From: an uncultured Acidobacteriota bacterium
Lineage (GTDB): Bacteria; Acidobacteriota; Blastocatellia; Pyrinomonadales; Pyrinomonadaceae
Reading direction: 5' to 3'
Assembly: GCA_902826795.1 (NCBI GenBank)
Contig: CADEGD010000004.1
Location: forward strand, 1-38,517
DNA: 38,517 bases
Both the position numbers and the translations under genes were made by a program. Below are positions 1 to 7,263 of this stretch, piece after piece. Position 1 is the first letter of the stretch. The number at the start of each line of letters is the position of its first letter. The notes under the pieces were generated by a model. That model was not told the DNA's origin. It saw only the letters and a list, made by a program, of their open reading frames with translations, and did not search any database.

Positions 1-1229
1 TTTCCGACGAACTCGATGCGTTCGTCGGCGGCTTAGCTCAGCTTCAGGCGGATGCGGCGATCCACGCAGATTTTTTTGACTCTTCTGCGGAGGATGTTCA
101 TTCTTTCATCGAAGCGAAACTCGTCGAGGCGATCGGCGATGCGGGCCGCAAGCTGCATACCGGGCGAAGCAGGAACGATCAGGTGGCGACTGCATTTCGG
201 TTGTGGTTGCGCGAAGAGATCGGGGAGATCGACTCACTTGTCCGCGATCTGCAGGCGGCAATGCTCGATATTGCCGAAGGTTTTCGTGATGCCGTGATTC
301 CCGGTTACACACATCTTCAAAGGGCGCAGCCGGTGCTGTTCGCTCATTGGTGTCTTGCGTATGTCGAGATGCTCAAACGCGACCGCGAACGGCTTGGCGA
401 CGTGTATAAAAGAGTAAATGTGATGCCGCTCGGGTCGGGTGCGCTTGCCGGAACAGGATTCCCGATCGATCGCGAGAAGGTTGCGGAGGAGTTGGGATTC
501 GCGTCGGTTTCGCAGAATAGCCTCGACGCAGTTTCGGACCGCGACTTTGCGATCGAGTTTGCCGGAGCCGCTTCTGTATTAATGATGCATCTATCGCGGC
601 TGGCTGAGGACATGATTCTCTACTGCTCGACCGAGTTCGGATTTATCAAGCTGAGCGACGCGGTTTCGAGCGGGTCGAGCCTGATGCCGCAGAAGAAGAA
701 CCCGGACGCGCTTGAGTTGCTCAGAGGAAAGTCGGGTCGCGTGTTCGGCCATCATGCCGGCCTGCTTGCGACGATGAAGGGCCTACCGCTTGCGTATAAC
801 AAAGACATGCAGGAGGACAAGGAAGCCTTGTTCGACTGCGTGGATACCGTAAAAATATCGCTTCGGGCCGCAGCGATCGTCGTCGAGAACGCGATCGTCG
901 ATGAAGACCATGCTCGTGAAGCGGCGACGAAAGGTTATCTCAACGCCACCGAGTTGGCTGACTACCTTGTAAAGAGAGGAATCCCGTTTCGCACCGCTCA
1001 CGAAGCCGTCGGAAAGCTCGTACTGCTCGGGTTGGACCAAGGCAAGGAGCTCGGCGAGCTTTCGATAGAAGAGATCCGGTCGATTTTGGATGATATCGAT
1101 GAAGATGTGTTCGAGGCATTGAGTCTTGAGCAGACGCTGGCGAGCAAATCGGCGATCGGTGGGACTTCTCCGGATCGGGTCGCCGAAGCTTTGAGGACCG
1201 CAAGAGATTACGTCGCCAAAGGCGACTGA
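1..1229 (+). CDS. argH: Argininosuccinate lyase, 5' end cut by the window
   Basis: Catalyses the last step of arginine synthesis, splitting argininosuccinate into arginine and fumarate in the cytoplasm. The frame is open from base 3 to the TGA at 1227-1229, so about 408 C-terminal residues are visible and the start lies outside the window. Family landmarks are TGRSRNDQ near the visible N-terminus (codons around 160-183) and the fumarase/aspartase superfamily signature GSSLMPQKKNP around 675-707. The C-terminal domain (FRTAHEAVGKLV, then the SIEEIRSILDD region) is as in ArgH. The last codons (AKGD, stop) lie within a small palindrome that belongs to the adjacent repeat, so the extreme C-terminus was probably altered by that repeat. 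No other arg gene is in view. Confidence 0.95.
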   Translation, partial: SDELDAFVGGLAQLQADAAIHADFFDSSAEDVHSFIEAKLVEAIGDAGRKLHTGRSRNDQVATAFRLWLREEIGEIDSLVRDLQAAMLDIAEGFRDAVIPGYTHLQRAQPVLFAHWCLAYVEMLKRDRERLGDVYKRVNVMPLGSGALAGTGFPIDREKVAEELGFASVSQNSLDAVSDRDFAIEFAGAASVLMMHLSRLAEDMILYCSTEFGFIKLSDAVSSGSSLMPQKKNPDALELLRGKSGRVFGHHAGLLATMKGLPLAYNKDMQEDKEALFDCVDTVKISLRAAAIVVENAIVDEDHAREAATKGYLNATELADYLVKRGIPFRTAHEAVGKLVLLGLDQGKELGELSIEEIRSILDDIDEDVFEALSLEQTLASKSAIGGTSPDRVAEALRTARDYVAKGD

Positions 1230-1425
1230 CCTATAAAGCCTGGGGTAAAGGCTTTGCGAAACCCTAGGTGAGGCGGGAAGCAAGATCTGCTCTCTGAAGG
1301 AGAGCAACAATCTGTGAACGGTTCGTCCCCTTCAGGGACGGGATCCGTTTTGGATGTTTACCTAGGGTTCCGTTCGCAAAGCCGAACTTCACCCTAGGCT
1401 TTAGAGGTTTGTCGCCGTTGGCGAC
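1212..1425. repeat. Composite REP-like inverted repeat between argH and the thioesterase gene
   Basis: A long imperfect inverted repeat pairs 1235-1269 with 1360-1402; both arms share AAAGCCTrGGGT, GGCTTTGCGAA and AACCCTAGGT blocks. Three nested hairpins are seen: 1289-1305 (GCTCTC/GAGAGC), 1324-1340 (CGTCCC/GGGACG), and a pair of sister palindromes GTCGCC-N3-GGCGAC at 1212-1226 and 1411-1425 that flank the unit. The left sister overlaps the last codons and stop of argH. The structure resembles repetitive extragenic palindromes mobilised by REP-associated (RAYT-type) transposases. No transposase is in the window, so that origin is inference. Confidence 0.75.
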
Positions 1426-1447
1426 CGTAGAGCAAGACGCTAACCTG

Positions 1448-1873
1448 ATGGAAAAATCCGAACTCATAAAGCGAACGCAAGAGAATGAACTGATGCGATT
1501 CTTGGGCGTGAGGATCGTTGAAACGTCACCGGAGCGGGTCGTGTTGACCATGGAGGTGACGCCGAAGGTTCATCAATATGTCGGGATCATGAATGGCGGC
1601 GTTTCGCTTTATCTGTTCGAGACCGCGGCGTCGATCGGCGTAGTTGCAAATGCCGATCTGACAAAGGTGACGCCGGTCGGTATCGAGATCAATGCGAATC
1701 ACATGCGGGCGGTCAGCAAAGGGATACTGACAGTGACGGCGGAGCCGATCCGCCACGGACGCACGATGAGCGTCTGGAAAATAGAGAGTCACGACGAACG
1801 CGGCAAACTCGTCTGCACCGGGCGGATATCTATATTGCTTCAAAATCGTCCGGCGTTTCCTGTTCAGGAATAA
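1448..1873 (+). CDS. PaaI-type hotdog-fold thioesterase
   Basis: Predicted cytoplasmic acyl-CoA thioesterase of the 4HBT/PaaI family, 141 residues from the ATG at 1448. An upstream in-frame TTG at 1409 would add 13 residues read from the REP-like repeat and is not preferred. The hotdog core is visible: VHQYVGIMNGGVSLYLFETAAS, where the Glu of FETAAS sits at the usual catalytic position on the long helix, followed by VGIEINANHMRAV and a C-terminal VCTGRISILL strand. One oddity is that the usual HGG of the active-site turn reads NGG here. The acyl substrate cannot be told from the sequence. It stands between argH and tilS without evident functional linkage. Confidence 0.8.
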   Translation: MEKSELIKRTQENELMRFLGVRIVETSPERVVLTMEVTPKVHQYVGIMNGGVSLYLFETAASIGVVANADLTKVTPVGIEINANHMRAVSKGILTVTAEPIRHGRTMSVWKIESHDERGKLVCTGRISILLQNRPAFPVQE

Positions 1874-1875
1874 TG

Positions 1876-1973
1876 GCCGCTAAAGGCGCAAAAGGAACAA
1901 AAAATTTAGATCCGGTGGTTGGATGTGTGTCTCCAAAGGGTTTCCTTTTGCGCTTTCTGTGCCTTTTCGCGGC
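1876..1973. repeat. Inverted repeat upstream of tilS
   Basis: The left arm at 1876-1897 (GCCGCTAAAGGCGCAAAAGGAA) pairs with 1942-1973, whose complement contains GCCGCGAAAAGGC and GCGCAAAAGGAA with a short insertion. It lies between the thioesterase stop and the tilS promoter. It could act as a transcription barrier or be a mobile short repeat; the sequence alone does not decide. Confidence 0.6.
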
Positions 1974-1979
1974 TATAAT
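1974..1979 (+). promoter_or_regulatory. Consensus -10 box of tilS, very close to the start codon
   Basis: A perfect TATAAT lies at 1974-1979, only 5 nt before the GTG start at 1985. Transcription starting 6-7 nt after the box would begin at or next to the GTG, which implies a leaderless or nearly leaderless tilS mRNA. No good -35 box stands 17 nt upstream. Confidence 0.5.
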
Positions 1980-1984
1980 CTCTC

Positions 1985-3001
1985 GTGCATTCATTCGTCA
2001 GAAATCTGATAACCGAATGGCGGCGGCTGGGGTTGCCTTTTAATGACGAGGCGATCGTGGTCGCGGTTTCGGGCGGGGCGGATTCGATGAGTTTGCTGCT
2101 TGCGATCGACGATCTGCGGCGGCGAAAGAAGCTCGACCTGCGGATAGTCTCGGCGCACTTTGACCACAAGATCCGGCCGGACAGCCATACCGACCTTGAG
2201 TTCGTTGCCGAGTTTGCGAGGGATCGCGGATTTGAGATGTCGCACGGTGAATGGAAGCGAGAGGCTGGCGGCAATCTTGAGCAGAACGCCCGCGAGGCTC
2301 GATATGAATTTCTCAGGTCGACGGCGGCGGCGGTGAAGGCAGGCTACGTGCTGACGGCCCACACTATGAACGACCAGGCGGAGACGTTCATGATGAACCT
2401 GATCCGCGGTGCCGGGCCGGACGGGCTGTCGGGGATGAAGCCGAAGCGTGCGATTGATAATGAGTCCGTGGCGGGCGAGCCGTTCTTGCCCTTTGCCGAG
2501 CCGGAGATCACCGTCGTTCGTCCGTTGCTGAGATGGGCAAAGCGTCGAGATACCGAGAACTTCTGTCTTGAAAACAAGGTCGATTTTCGCCGCGATCCGA
2601 TGAACGAAGACCTCAATTTCCGCCGCGTTTGGGTGAGAAAGGTCTTGCTGCCGATGATGGAAGAGGCGAATCCGAAGATCATCGAGTCGCTTTGCCGAAC
2701 GGCGGCATTATTGTCAGAACCGCCTGCGTCAGCGGTTAGCAAAACCGCGTCGTCGAAGCCGGCGGAAGGAAGTTCGCTCGATCTCGCCCATCTGAAAACT
2801 CTCGAAAAACCGGCCCTCTTTCCCGTTCTACGCGATTGGATCAAGCTCAACCGCGGCAGCCTTCGAGGCATCTCGGCCAAGCACACCGAAGCGATCTACA
2901 ATCTCATTCACAGCCGTAAAAGCGGGCGCTTAGCCGAACTTCCCGGCGGCGAAGCGGTTAAACAAGAAGGCCGTCTCATCTGGAGGCCCGCAAAAGCCTG
3001 A
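1985..3001 (+). CDS. tilS: tRNA(Ile)-lysidine synthase
   Basis: Adds lysine to C34 of the CAU-anticodon tRNA(Ile), changing its decoding from AUG to AUA; essential and cytoplasmic. The 338-residue product has the PP-loop motif SGGADS at residues 29-34 and the usual HFDHKIRPDS and AHTMNDQAET blocks of the N-terminal ATPase domain. The C-terminal part carries GSLRGISAKHTEAI and a shortened TilS C-terminal domain. The GTG at 1985 is chosen because the PP-loop must lie near residue 30 and no other start codon fits. There is no Shine-Dalgarno sequence and the -10 box is only 5 nt away. It precedes ftsH, a common arrangement (tilS, often hpt, then ftsH); hpt is absent here. Confidence 0.93.
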   Translation: MHSFVRNLITEWRRLGLPFNDEAIVVAVSGGADSMSLLLAIDDLRRRKKLDLRIVSAHFDHKIRPDSHTDLEFVAEFARDRGFEMSHGEWKREAGGNLEQNAREARYEFLRSTAAAVKAGYVLTAHTMNDQAETFMMNLIRGAGPDGLSGMKPKRAIDNESVAGEPFLPFAEPEITVVRPLLRWAKRRDTENFCLENKVDFRRDPMNEDLNFRRVWVRKVLLPMMEEANPKIIESLCRTAALLSEPPASAVSKTASSKPAEGSSLDLAHLKTLEKPALFPVLRDWIKLNRGSLRGISAKHTEAIYNLIHSRKSGRLAELPGGEAVKQEGRLIWRPAKA

Positions 3002-3007
3002 AAATAG

Positions 3008-3036
3008 TTGAAAAAGCGCGTTTTGCCACTTACAAT
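3008..3036 (+). promoter_or_regulatory. Sigma-70 promoter of ftsH
   Basis: TTGAAA at 3008-3013 and TACAAT at 3031-3036 are separated by exactly 17 nt, each five of six to consensus. It begins 6 nt after the tilS stop, so ftsH has its own promoter and an untranslated leader of roughly 110 nt. Confidence 0.75.
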
Positions 3037-3081
3037 CGAATGTTGGCCTTGCGCTTTTGCGCTCGGTGTAAAGGGAACAAC

Positions 3082-3138
3082 GCCGTTTTTGTAACTTTCA
3101 TCTAACGGCAGTGCTGCTTTCTTATTTGGATGAAAGTT
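3082..3138 (+). promoter_or_regulatory. Structured leader of ftsH with possible pseudoknot
   Basis: Two perfect pairings are interleaved. GCCGTT at 3082-3087 pairs with AACGGC at 3104-3109. The loop segment AACTTTCATC at 3093-3102 pairs with GATGAAAGTT at 3129-3138, ten base pairs that end 5 nt before the GGAGG ribosome-binding site. This is the topology of an H-type pseudoknot, or else of two alternative hairpins. It could control access to the ribosome-binding site; no known riboswitch class is recognised. Confidence 0.45.
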
Positions 3139-3143
3139 GGCTT

Positions 3144-3148
3144 GGAGG
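3144..3148 (+). promoter_or_regulatory. Ribosome-binding site fixing the TTG start of ftsH
   Basis: GGAGG lies 7 nt upstream of the TTG at 3156. The nearby ATG at 3130 is in another frame, so this site decides the non-ATG start. Confidence 0.75.
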
Positions 3149-3155
3149 CTGAAAA

Positions 3156-5105
3156 TTGAGTTCTAAAGCAAAACAGGTTTTATTGTGGCTCTTGATCATC
3201 TCGACGGCGCTTGCGTTTGTTTGGTTTTTGCAAAGCAAACAGGGCAAGGCTCCGACGGAATTGGCTATTAATGAAGCTATAACGCGGATCAATAACAAGG
3301 ATTTCAAAGAAGCCGCGATCAGGTCGTCGGGTGTCGAATTTACTGACGCGAACGGCAACAAATTCGTGACCTCGGTCGGCAGCGACGCGACGCGCGAACT
3401 GCTGGTCACAAAAATGGATGAGTTTAACAAGTCCAGTGACGGTGCCGCGGCTAGCATCAAGGTTACGGAAGAGCCCGCCTCGAGCGGACTCGGCTGGCTG
3501 ATATTGATCCAGGCACTGCCGTTCCTGCTGCTGATCGGTTTCCTCGCGTTCACGCTTCGCCAAATGCAGGCGGGCGGCAACAAGGCGCTGAGCTTTGGTA
3601 AATCGAAGGCGAAGCTGCTTAATAACCAGCAGAAACGTGTGACGTTTAAGGACGTTGCTGGCGTTGATGAAGCGAAGGAAGAGCTTCAAGAGATCATCGA
3701 ATTTCTTAAAGACCCGCAAAAGTTTCAGAAGCTTGGTGGCAAGATCCCCAAGGGCGTATTAATGATGGGCCCTCCGGGAACGGGTAAGACCTTGCTTGCG
3801 AAGGCCGTTGCTGGTGAAGCGAACGTTCCTTTCTTCTCGATCTCGGGTTCCGATTTCGTCGAAATGTTCGTCGGCGTCGGTGCAAGCCGCGTACGCGACC
3901 TGTTTGAGCAGGGTAAGAAGAATGCTCCGTGCATCATCTTTATCGATGAGATCGACGCGGTCGGCCGACATCGTGGAGCCGGACTCGGCGGCGGACACGA
4001 CGAGCGCGAACAGACGCTCAACCAGCTTCTCGTCGAGATGGACGGTTTTGAATCGAACGACGGCGTCATCCTGATGGCTTCGACCAACAGGCCCGACGTG
4101 CTCGATCCGGCACTGCTTCGCCCGGGACGTTTCGACCGTCAGGTCGTTGTCGGATATCCGGACGTTCGCGGACGCGAAGGCATCTTGAAAGTCCACACCC
4201 GCAAGATCCCGCTTGACGAGGGCGTCGATGTAAACATCATCGCCCGCGGCACGCCTGGATTCACCGGGGCCGATCTCGCAAACCTCGTAAACGAGGCTGC
4301 GTTGATCGCCGCTCGCCAAAACAAAAAGGTCGTTACGCTTTATGACCTTGAGTTTGCGAAAGACAAGGTGATGATGGGGCCGGAGCGACGTTCGATGGTT
4401 ATGTCCGATAAGGAACGCCGTCTGACCGCCATCCACGAAGCTGGTCACGCACTTGTCGGAATGAACATTCCGGATAGTGATCCTGTTCACAAGGTGACGA
4501 TCGTTCCACGTGGGCGAGCTCTGGGTGTGACGTTCTTCCTGCCTGAGCAGGACGTTCTGGGACGAACAAAGGAAGAGCTTCTTGCAATGATCGCGAATGC
4601 CATGGGCGGCCGCATCGCGGAAGAGCTTTTCATCGGCCGTATCACGACCGGTGCTTCGAACGACATCGAAAAGGCGACCGAACTCGCGCGCTCGATGGTT
4701 TGTCAGTACGGCATGTCTGATCTCGGACCGCTGGCTTTCGGAAAGAAGGACGAGCAGATATTCCTGGGCCGTGAGATCAATCAGCATCGTGACTTTTCTG
4801 AAGACACGGCGATCAAGATCGATCAGGAAGTGAAACGCATCATTTCGGAACAGTATGCGCGAGCGACGAAGATCCTGGAAGATAACCGGGAAGCGATGGA
4901 GCGTCTCACCGAAGCTCTGCTCGAGCACGAGTCGCTCGATCTGGCCCAGATGAAGCGCGTGATCGCCGGACTTCCCGTCGATACCGAGAACCCTTCGACG
5001 TCATTTGATGACAAGGGTACAGAAGAGAAGCAGGAAGAAGCGACGGCTCCTTTCAAGAAGCCGATCCTTCCGCCGATCACGCCGAACAATCCGGCTACGG
5101 CATAG
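3156..5105 (+). CDS. ftsH: ATP-dependent zinc metalloprotease FtsH
   Basis: Membrane-anchored AAA+ protease that extracts and degrades misfolded membrane proteins and regulators. The 649-residue protein is of normal length. It has a transmembrane segment at about 8-25, a periplasmic domain at about 28-110 and a second transmembrane segment at about 112-134. Walker A is GPPGTGKT (205-212), Walker B is IIFIDEID (260-267), the second region of homology spans about 311-329 ([19 protein letters not shown]), and the zinc-binding HEAGH is at 427-431. The third zinc ligand is probably the Asp of ASNDIEKAT near residue 505. The C-terminal tail is acidic and Pro-rich, as in many homologues. A TTG start with a GGAGG site and a long structured leader suggest post-transcriptional control. 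It lies between tilS and folP, a familiar order. Confidence 0.97.
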   Translation: MSSKAKQVLLWLLIISTALAFVWFLQSKQGKAPTELAINEAITRINNKDFKEAAIRSSGVEFTDANGNKFVTSVGSDATRELLVTKMDEFNKSSDGAAASIKVTEEPASSGLGWLILIQALPFLLLIGFLAFTLRQMQAGGNKALSFGKSKAKLLNNQQKRVTFKDVAGVDEAKEELQEIIEFLKDPQKFQKLGGKIPKGVLMMGPPGTGKTLLAKAVAGEANVPFFSISGSDFVEMFVGVGASRVRDLFEQGKKNAPCIIFIDEIDAVGRHRGAGLGGGHDEREQTLNQLLVEMDGFESNDGVILMASTNRPDVLDPALLRPGRFDRQVVVGYPDVRGREGILKVHTRKIPLDEGVDVNIIARGTPGFTGADLANLVNEAALIAARQNKKVVTLYDLEFAKDKVMMGPERRSMVMSDKERRLTAIHEAGHALVGMNIPDSDPVHKVTIVPRGRALGVTFFLPEQDVLGRTKEELLAMIANAMGGRIAEELFIGRITTGASNDIEKATELARSMVCQYGMSDLGPLAFGKKDEQIFLGREINQHRDFSEDTAIKIDQEVKRIISEQYARATKILEDNREAMERLTEALLEHESLDLAQMKRVIAGLPVDTENPSTSFDDKGTEEKQEEATAPFKKPILPPITPNNPATA

Positions 5106-5131
5106 CCGGTAAAGTAAAAAGGCAAAAGTAG

Positions 5132-5170
5132 AAAGGCAAAAGTTGAGTTTACTTTTGCCTTTTCTTTTTG
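5132..5170 (+). terminator. Rho-independent terminator after ftsH
   Basis: A perfect 12-bp stem AAAGGCAAAAGT (5132-5143)/ACTTTTGCCTTT (5151-5162) with a 7-nt loop is followed by TTCTTTTTG. The left arm also has a direct copy at 5118-5129, 14 nt upstream, so a small repeat has been duplicated here. The stem is AT-rich, which lowers certainty. Confidence 0.6.
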
Positions 5171-5181
5171 CTTAAAGCCAA

Positions 5182-5201
5182 TAGCTGTAAGCTTAAAGCT
5201 A
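5182..5201. repeat. 20-bp near-perfect palindrome before folP
   Basis: The halves TAGCTGTAAG and CTTAAAGCTA differ from perfect symmetry by one pair. It ends 13 nt before the folP GTG. It may be an operator, an attenuating hairpin or a remnant of the adjacent repeats. Confidence 0.4.
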
Positions 5202-5214
5202 TAAGCAATCTCAG

Positions 5215-6057
5215 GTGAACTGGAAGACCTCAAAAAGGATATTAGACCTATCGCAACCTGTTGTGATGGGAATACTTAACGTTACGCCGGATAGTTTTTC
5301 GGATGGTGGACGGTTTGGAGATGTCGATGCGGCGGTTCGGCGCGCGGAGGAAATGATCGGCGAAGGTGCACTGATCATCGACATCGGCGGCGAATCGACT
5401 CGGCCGGGGAGCAAGCGGGTTGATGAGCAAGTAGAGATCGATCGTGTGGTTCCAGTGATCGAGGCGATCGCGTCGCGCTTCGACATTCCGGTCTCGATCG
5501 ACACGAGCAAGTCGAAGGTTGCCGAAGCCGCCGTTGCTGCCGGAGCCGAGATCATTAACGACATTTCCGGGCTGCGGTTCGACGAGCGAATCGCCGAAGT
5601 TTCAGCAGTGACGAACGCGGGACTTGTGTTGATGCATTCACGCGGCGAGTTCGACGAGATGCATTCGCAGCCGGCGGTCGAGGATATCGTTACGGAGATA
5701 ACGGAGGGCTTCGAGCGTTCTATTGATCTTGCAACCAGGGCCGGTGTAAGCGCCGATGCGATCGTCCTCGACATCGGCGTCGGATTCGGAAAGACCCTAG
5801 AACAGAACTTAGAGCTGCTCGCCAAACTTGATAGAATCAGGGACACGTTTCGTGAATATCCATTTCTCATCGGTGCGTCGAGAAAGTCTTTCATCGGCAA
5901 GCTGCTCGATGGAGCTCCACCCGAACACCGTCTGAGCGGGAGCCTTGCGGCCGCTGTCGTGGCGGTTATGAACGGAGCCCGCATCATCCGCGCTCACGAC
6001 GTGAAAGCGACGGTCGAGGCTATTAAGGTAACAAATGCGATCATTAGCCAAAGTTAG
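5215..6057 (+). CDS. folP: Dihydropteroate synthase
   Basis: Condenses 4-aminobenzoate with dihydropterin pyrophosphate in folate synthesis; the target of sulfonamides. The 280-residue TIM-barrel protein has the diagnostic motifs NVTPDSFSDGG (22-32), GGESTRPG (58-65), VSIDTSK (about 92-98), NDISG (about 114-118), DIGVGFGKT and LIGASRKSFIG. The GTG at 5215 gives the usual short N-terminus before VMGILNVTP; no strong ribosome-binding site precedes it. It follows ftsH, as in many bacteria. Its 3' end overlaps the next gene by 23 nt, so at least these two are probably translated from one mRNA. Confidence 0.96.
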   Translation: MNWKTSKRILDLSQPVVMGILNVTPDSFSDGGRFGDVDAAVRRAEEMIGEGALIIDIGGESTRPGSKRVDEQVEIDRVVPVIEAIASRFDIPVSIDTSKSKVAEAAVAAGAEIINDISGLRFDERIAEVSAVTNAGLVLMHSRGEFDEMHSQPAVEDIVTEITEGFERSIDLATRAGVSADAIVLDIGVGFGKTLEQNLELLAKLDRIRDTFREYPFLIGASRKSFIGKLLDGAPPEHRLSGSLAAAVVAVMNGARIIRAHDVKATVEAIKVTNAIISQS

Positions 6058-6619
6058 TCTGCTGCTTATCTTGTGTTCAGCCGTATTCGGAGACGTCGCG
6101 CCCGATCCCGGATACACGAATGTCTCAGCCGACTTGATCCTTCGCCCGGTCGGCGACCTTTCGGGATATCGATTCTTTCTCGAATCGCCCAACAAGATCG
6201 AGGAGATAATTGTCACACCCGGAACAACCACGACCATCAGCGCGACAGGCAGAGCAGGCGTGGCAAAGGTCGCGACTTTGATCGCTGTTCCGGTTAGCGA
6301 TATGACGATATCTGGTGATCTTTCCGGTGCGTTGCTCGATCACCTTATCCGCGAGAATAAGTTTCCCAATGCTCGCGACATGCTGACACACTATTTTCAG
6401 ACGACGATTCCGACGATTGAGAAACCGGTTTGGAGACCACCGGTCTACTACCTAGAGGTCGAAAACGGTGTCATCACGGCGAAAAAGCCAATAGATGGTA
6501 TCGACAATTCTGTGCGTGCACGATTACTGATCTTCGGTATGATTGCAGGCGCTCTGATTACGATCGGAATTGCGATAACTGGGATTTGGTTGTTCCAACG
6601 ATCGAGAAAAAAGGTATGA
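6035..6619 (+). CDS. Unknown exported protein with C-terminal membrane anchor
   Basis: Not recognised. The 194-residue product begins with a signal peptide (residues 1-19, ending near SAVFG). It continues with a beta-rich extracytoplasmic part that starts DVAPDPGYTNVSADL, and ends with one transmembrane helix (about 162-187) and a basic tail RSRKKV. This predicts an outward-facing domain held by a single membrane anchor. The ATG at 6035 lies inside the end of folP, and its stop overlaps the lptE start (ATGA). It thus sits in a folP-lptE-holA cluster, which hints at an envelope role, but no function can be assigned. Confidence 0.75.
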   Translation: MRSLAKVSLLLILCSAVFGDVAPDPGYTNVSADLILRPVGDLSGYRFFLESPNKIEEIIVTPGTTTTISATGRAGVAKVATLIAVPVSDMTISGDLSGALLDHLIRENKFPNARDMLTHYFQTTIPTIEKPVWRPPVYYLEVENGVITAKKPIDGIDNSVRARLLIFGMIAGALITIGIAITGIWLFQRSRKKV

Positions 6620-7167
6620 AGTATATACAAGCCGGCCTCGTCGCCACGTTGCTACTCGCCGTTTCGGGTTTTACCGAATGCTACAAGCCCGTCACGGGAA
6701 CGGCGCTGCCGAAGAATATCAAGAACATTGCGGTTCCGGCGTTCAAGTTTGAGGCGAAGGGGCTGAGGTATCGAGTTGAGTCGCGGTTTACCGAAGCCGT
6801 CTCGCGTGAGATCATCCGCCGCGGCAGCGGACTGAAAGTTCAGGGCACGCTGGAAGGAGCCGACGCCGTCATCGAAGGCAACATTCGCGATTTTTCGTTC
6901 AGCGGCGTGCTGCTCGACCGCGAGGGCCGCGCGCGCGTTTATGAGGTCGTCATCACCTCTGCCGTCACCATCCGCGACCTGCGAGCGAACAAGATCCTTT
7001 ACGACAACCAGAACTTCGTCTTCCGCGATTCGTTCGAGTTCAGCGAAGACCCTCGCTCGTTCTTTAACGAAGAAGACCCCGCCGTAGAACGCATGGCCCG
7101 CGCATTTGCCGAATCGGTTGTCTCGACGATCGTTAATGGGCTAGGCGTGAAGGAAGAGAAGAAGTGA
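6616..7167 (+). CDS. lptE: LPS-assembly lipoprotein LptE-like
   Basis: LptE plugs the LptD barrel that inserts lipopolysaccharide into the outer membrane. The 183-residue product has an N-terminal hydrophobic segment, then CYKPVTG (Cys at residue 22), resembling the CGYxxxG start of mature LptE proteins. A typical LptE domain follows: LPKNIKNIAVPAFKF, then RYRVESRFTEAVSREIIRR and a DAVIEGNIRDFSF strand. The ATG at 6616 overlaps the upstream stop as ATGA; longer in-frame starts would read the upstream gene in the wrong frame. The residues before the Cys (FTE) do not form a good lipobox, so lipidation is uncertain. Location directly before holA matches the common lptE-holA order. Confidence 0.82.
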   Translation: MKYIQAGLVATLLLAVSGFTECYKPVTGTALPKNIKNIAVPAFKFEAKGLRYRVESRFTEAVSREIIRRGSGLKVQGTLEGADAVIEGNIRDFSFSGVLLDREGRARVYEVVITSAVTIRDLRANKILYDNQNFVFRDSFEFSEDPRSFFNEEDPAVERMARAFAESVVSTIVNGLGVKEEKK

Positions 7168-7175
7168 TCCGAAGA

Positions 7176-7255
7176 ATTCAAACAGGATGCAAAGGATAAA
7201 GAGGATATTTATTAGATGAAACAAGTTCTGTTCATCCTGTCTATCCTGTTTGAAT
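7176..7255. repeat. Inverted repeat in the lptE-holA gap
   Basis: ATTCAAACAGGAT (7176-7188) pairs perfectly with ATCCTGTTTGAAT (7243-7255). The interior holds further degenerate AGGAT/ATCCT units (GGATAAAGAGGAT, TTCATCCTGTC). This looks like a dispersed intergenic repeat; it fills almost the whole gap. Confidence 0.65.
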
Positions 7256-7263
7256 GAGCGTTT

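Noticed and set aside
3759..4928. A 389-codon open frame on the - strand
   Set aside because: It lies wholly antisense to ftsH, shows no family motif or start signal, and reflects codon bias of ftsH.
5111..5214. Small RNA gene downstream of ftsH
   Set aside because: The stretch is explained by a duplicated 12-mer, a terminator stem and a palindrome; no promoter is visible.
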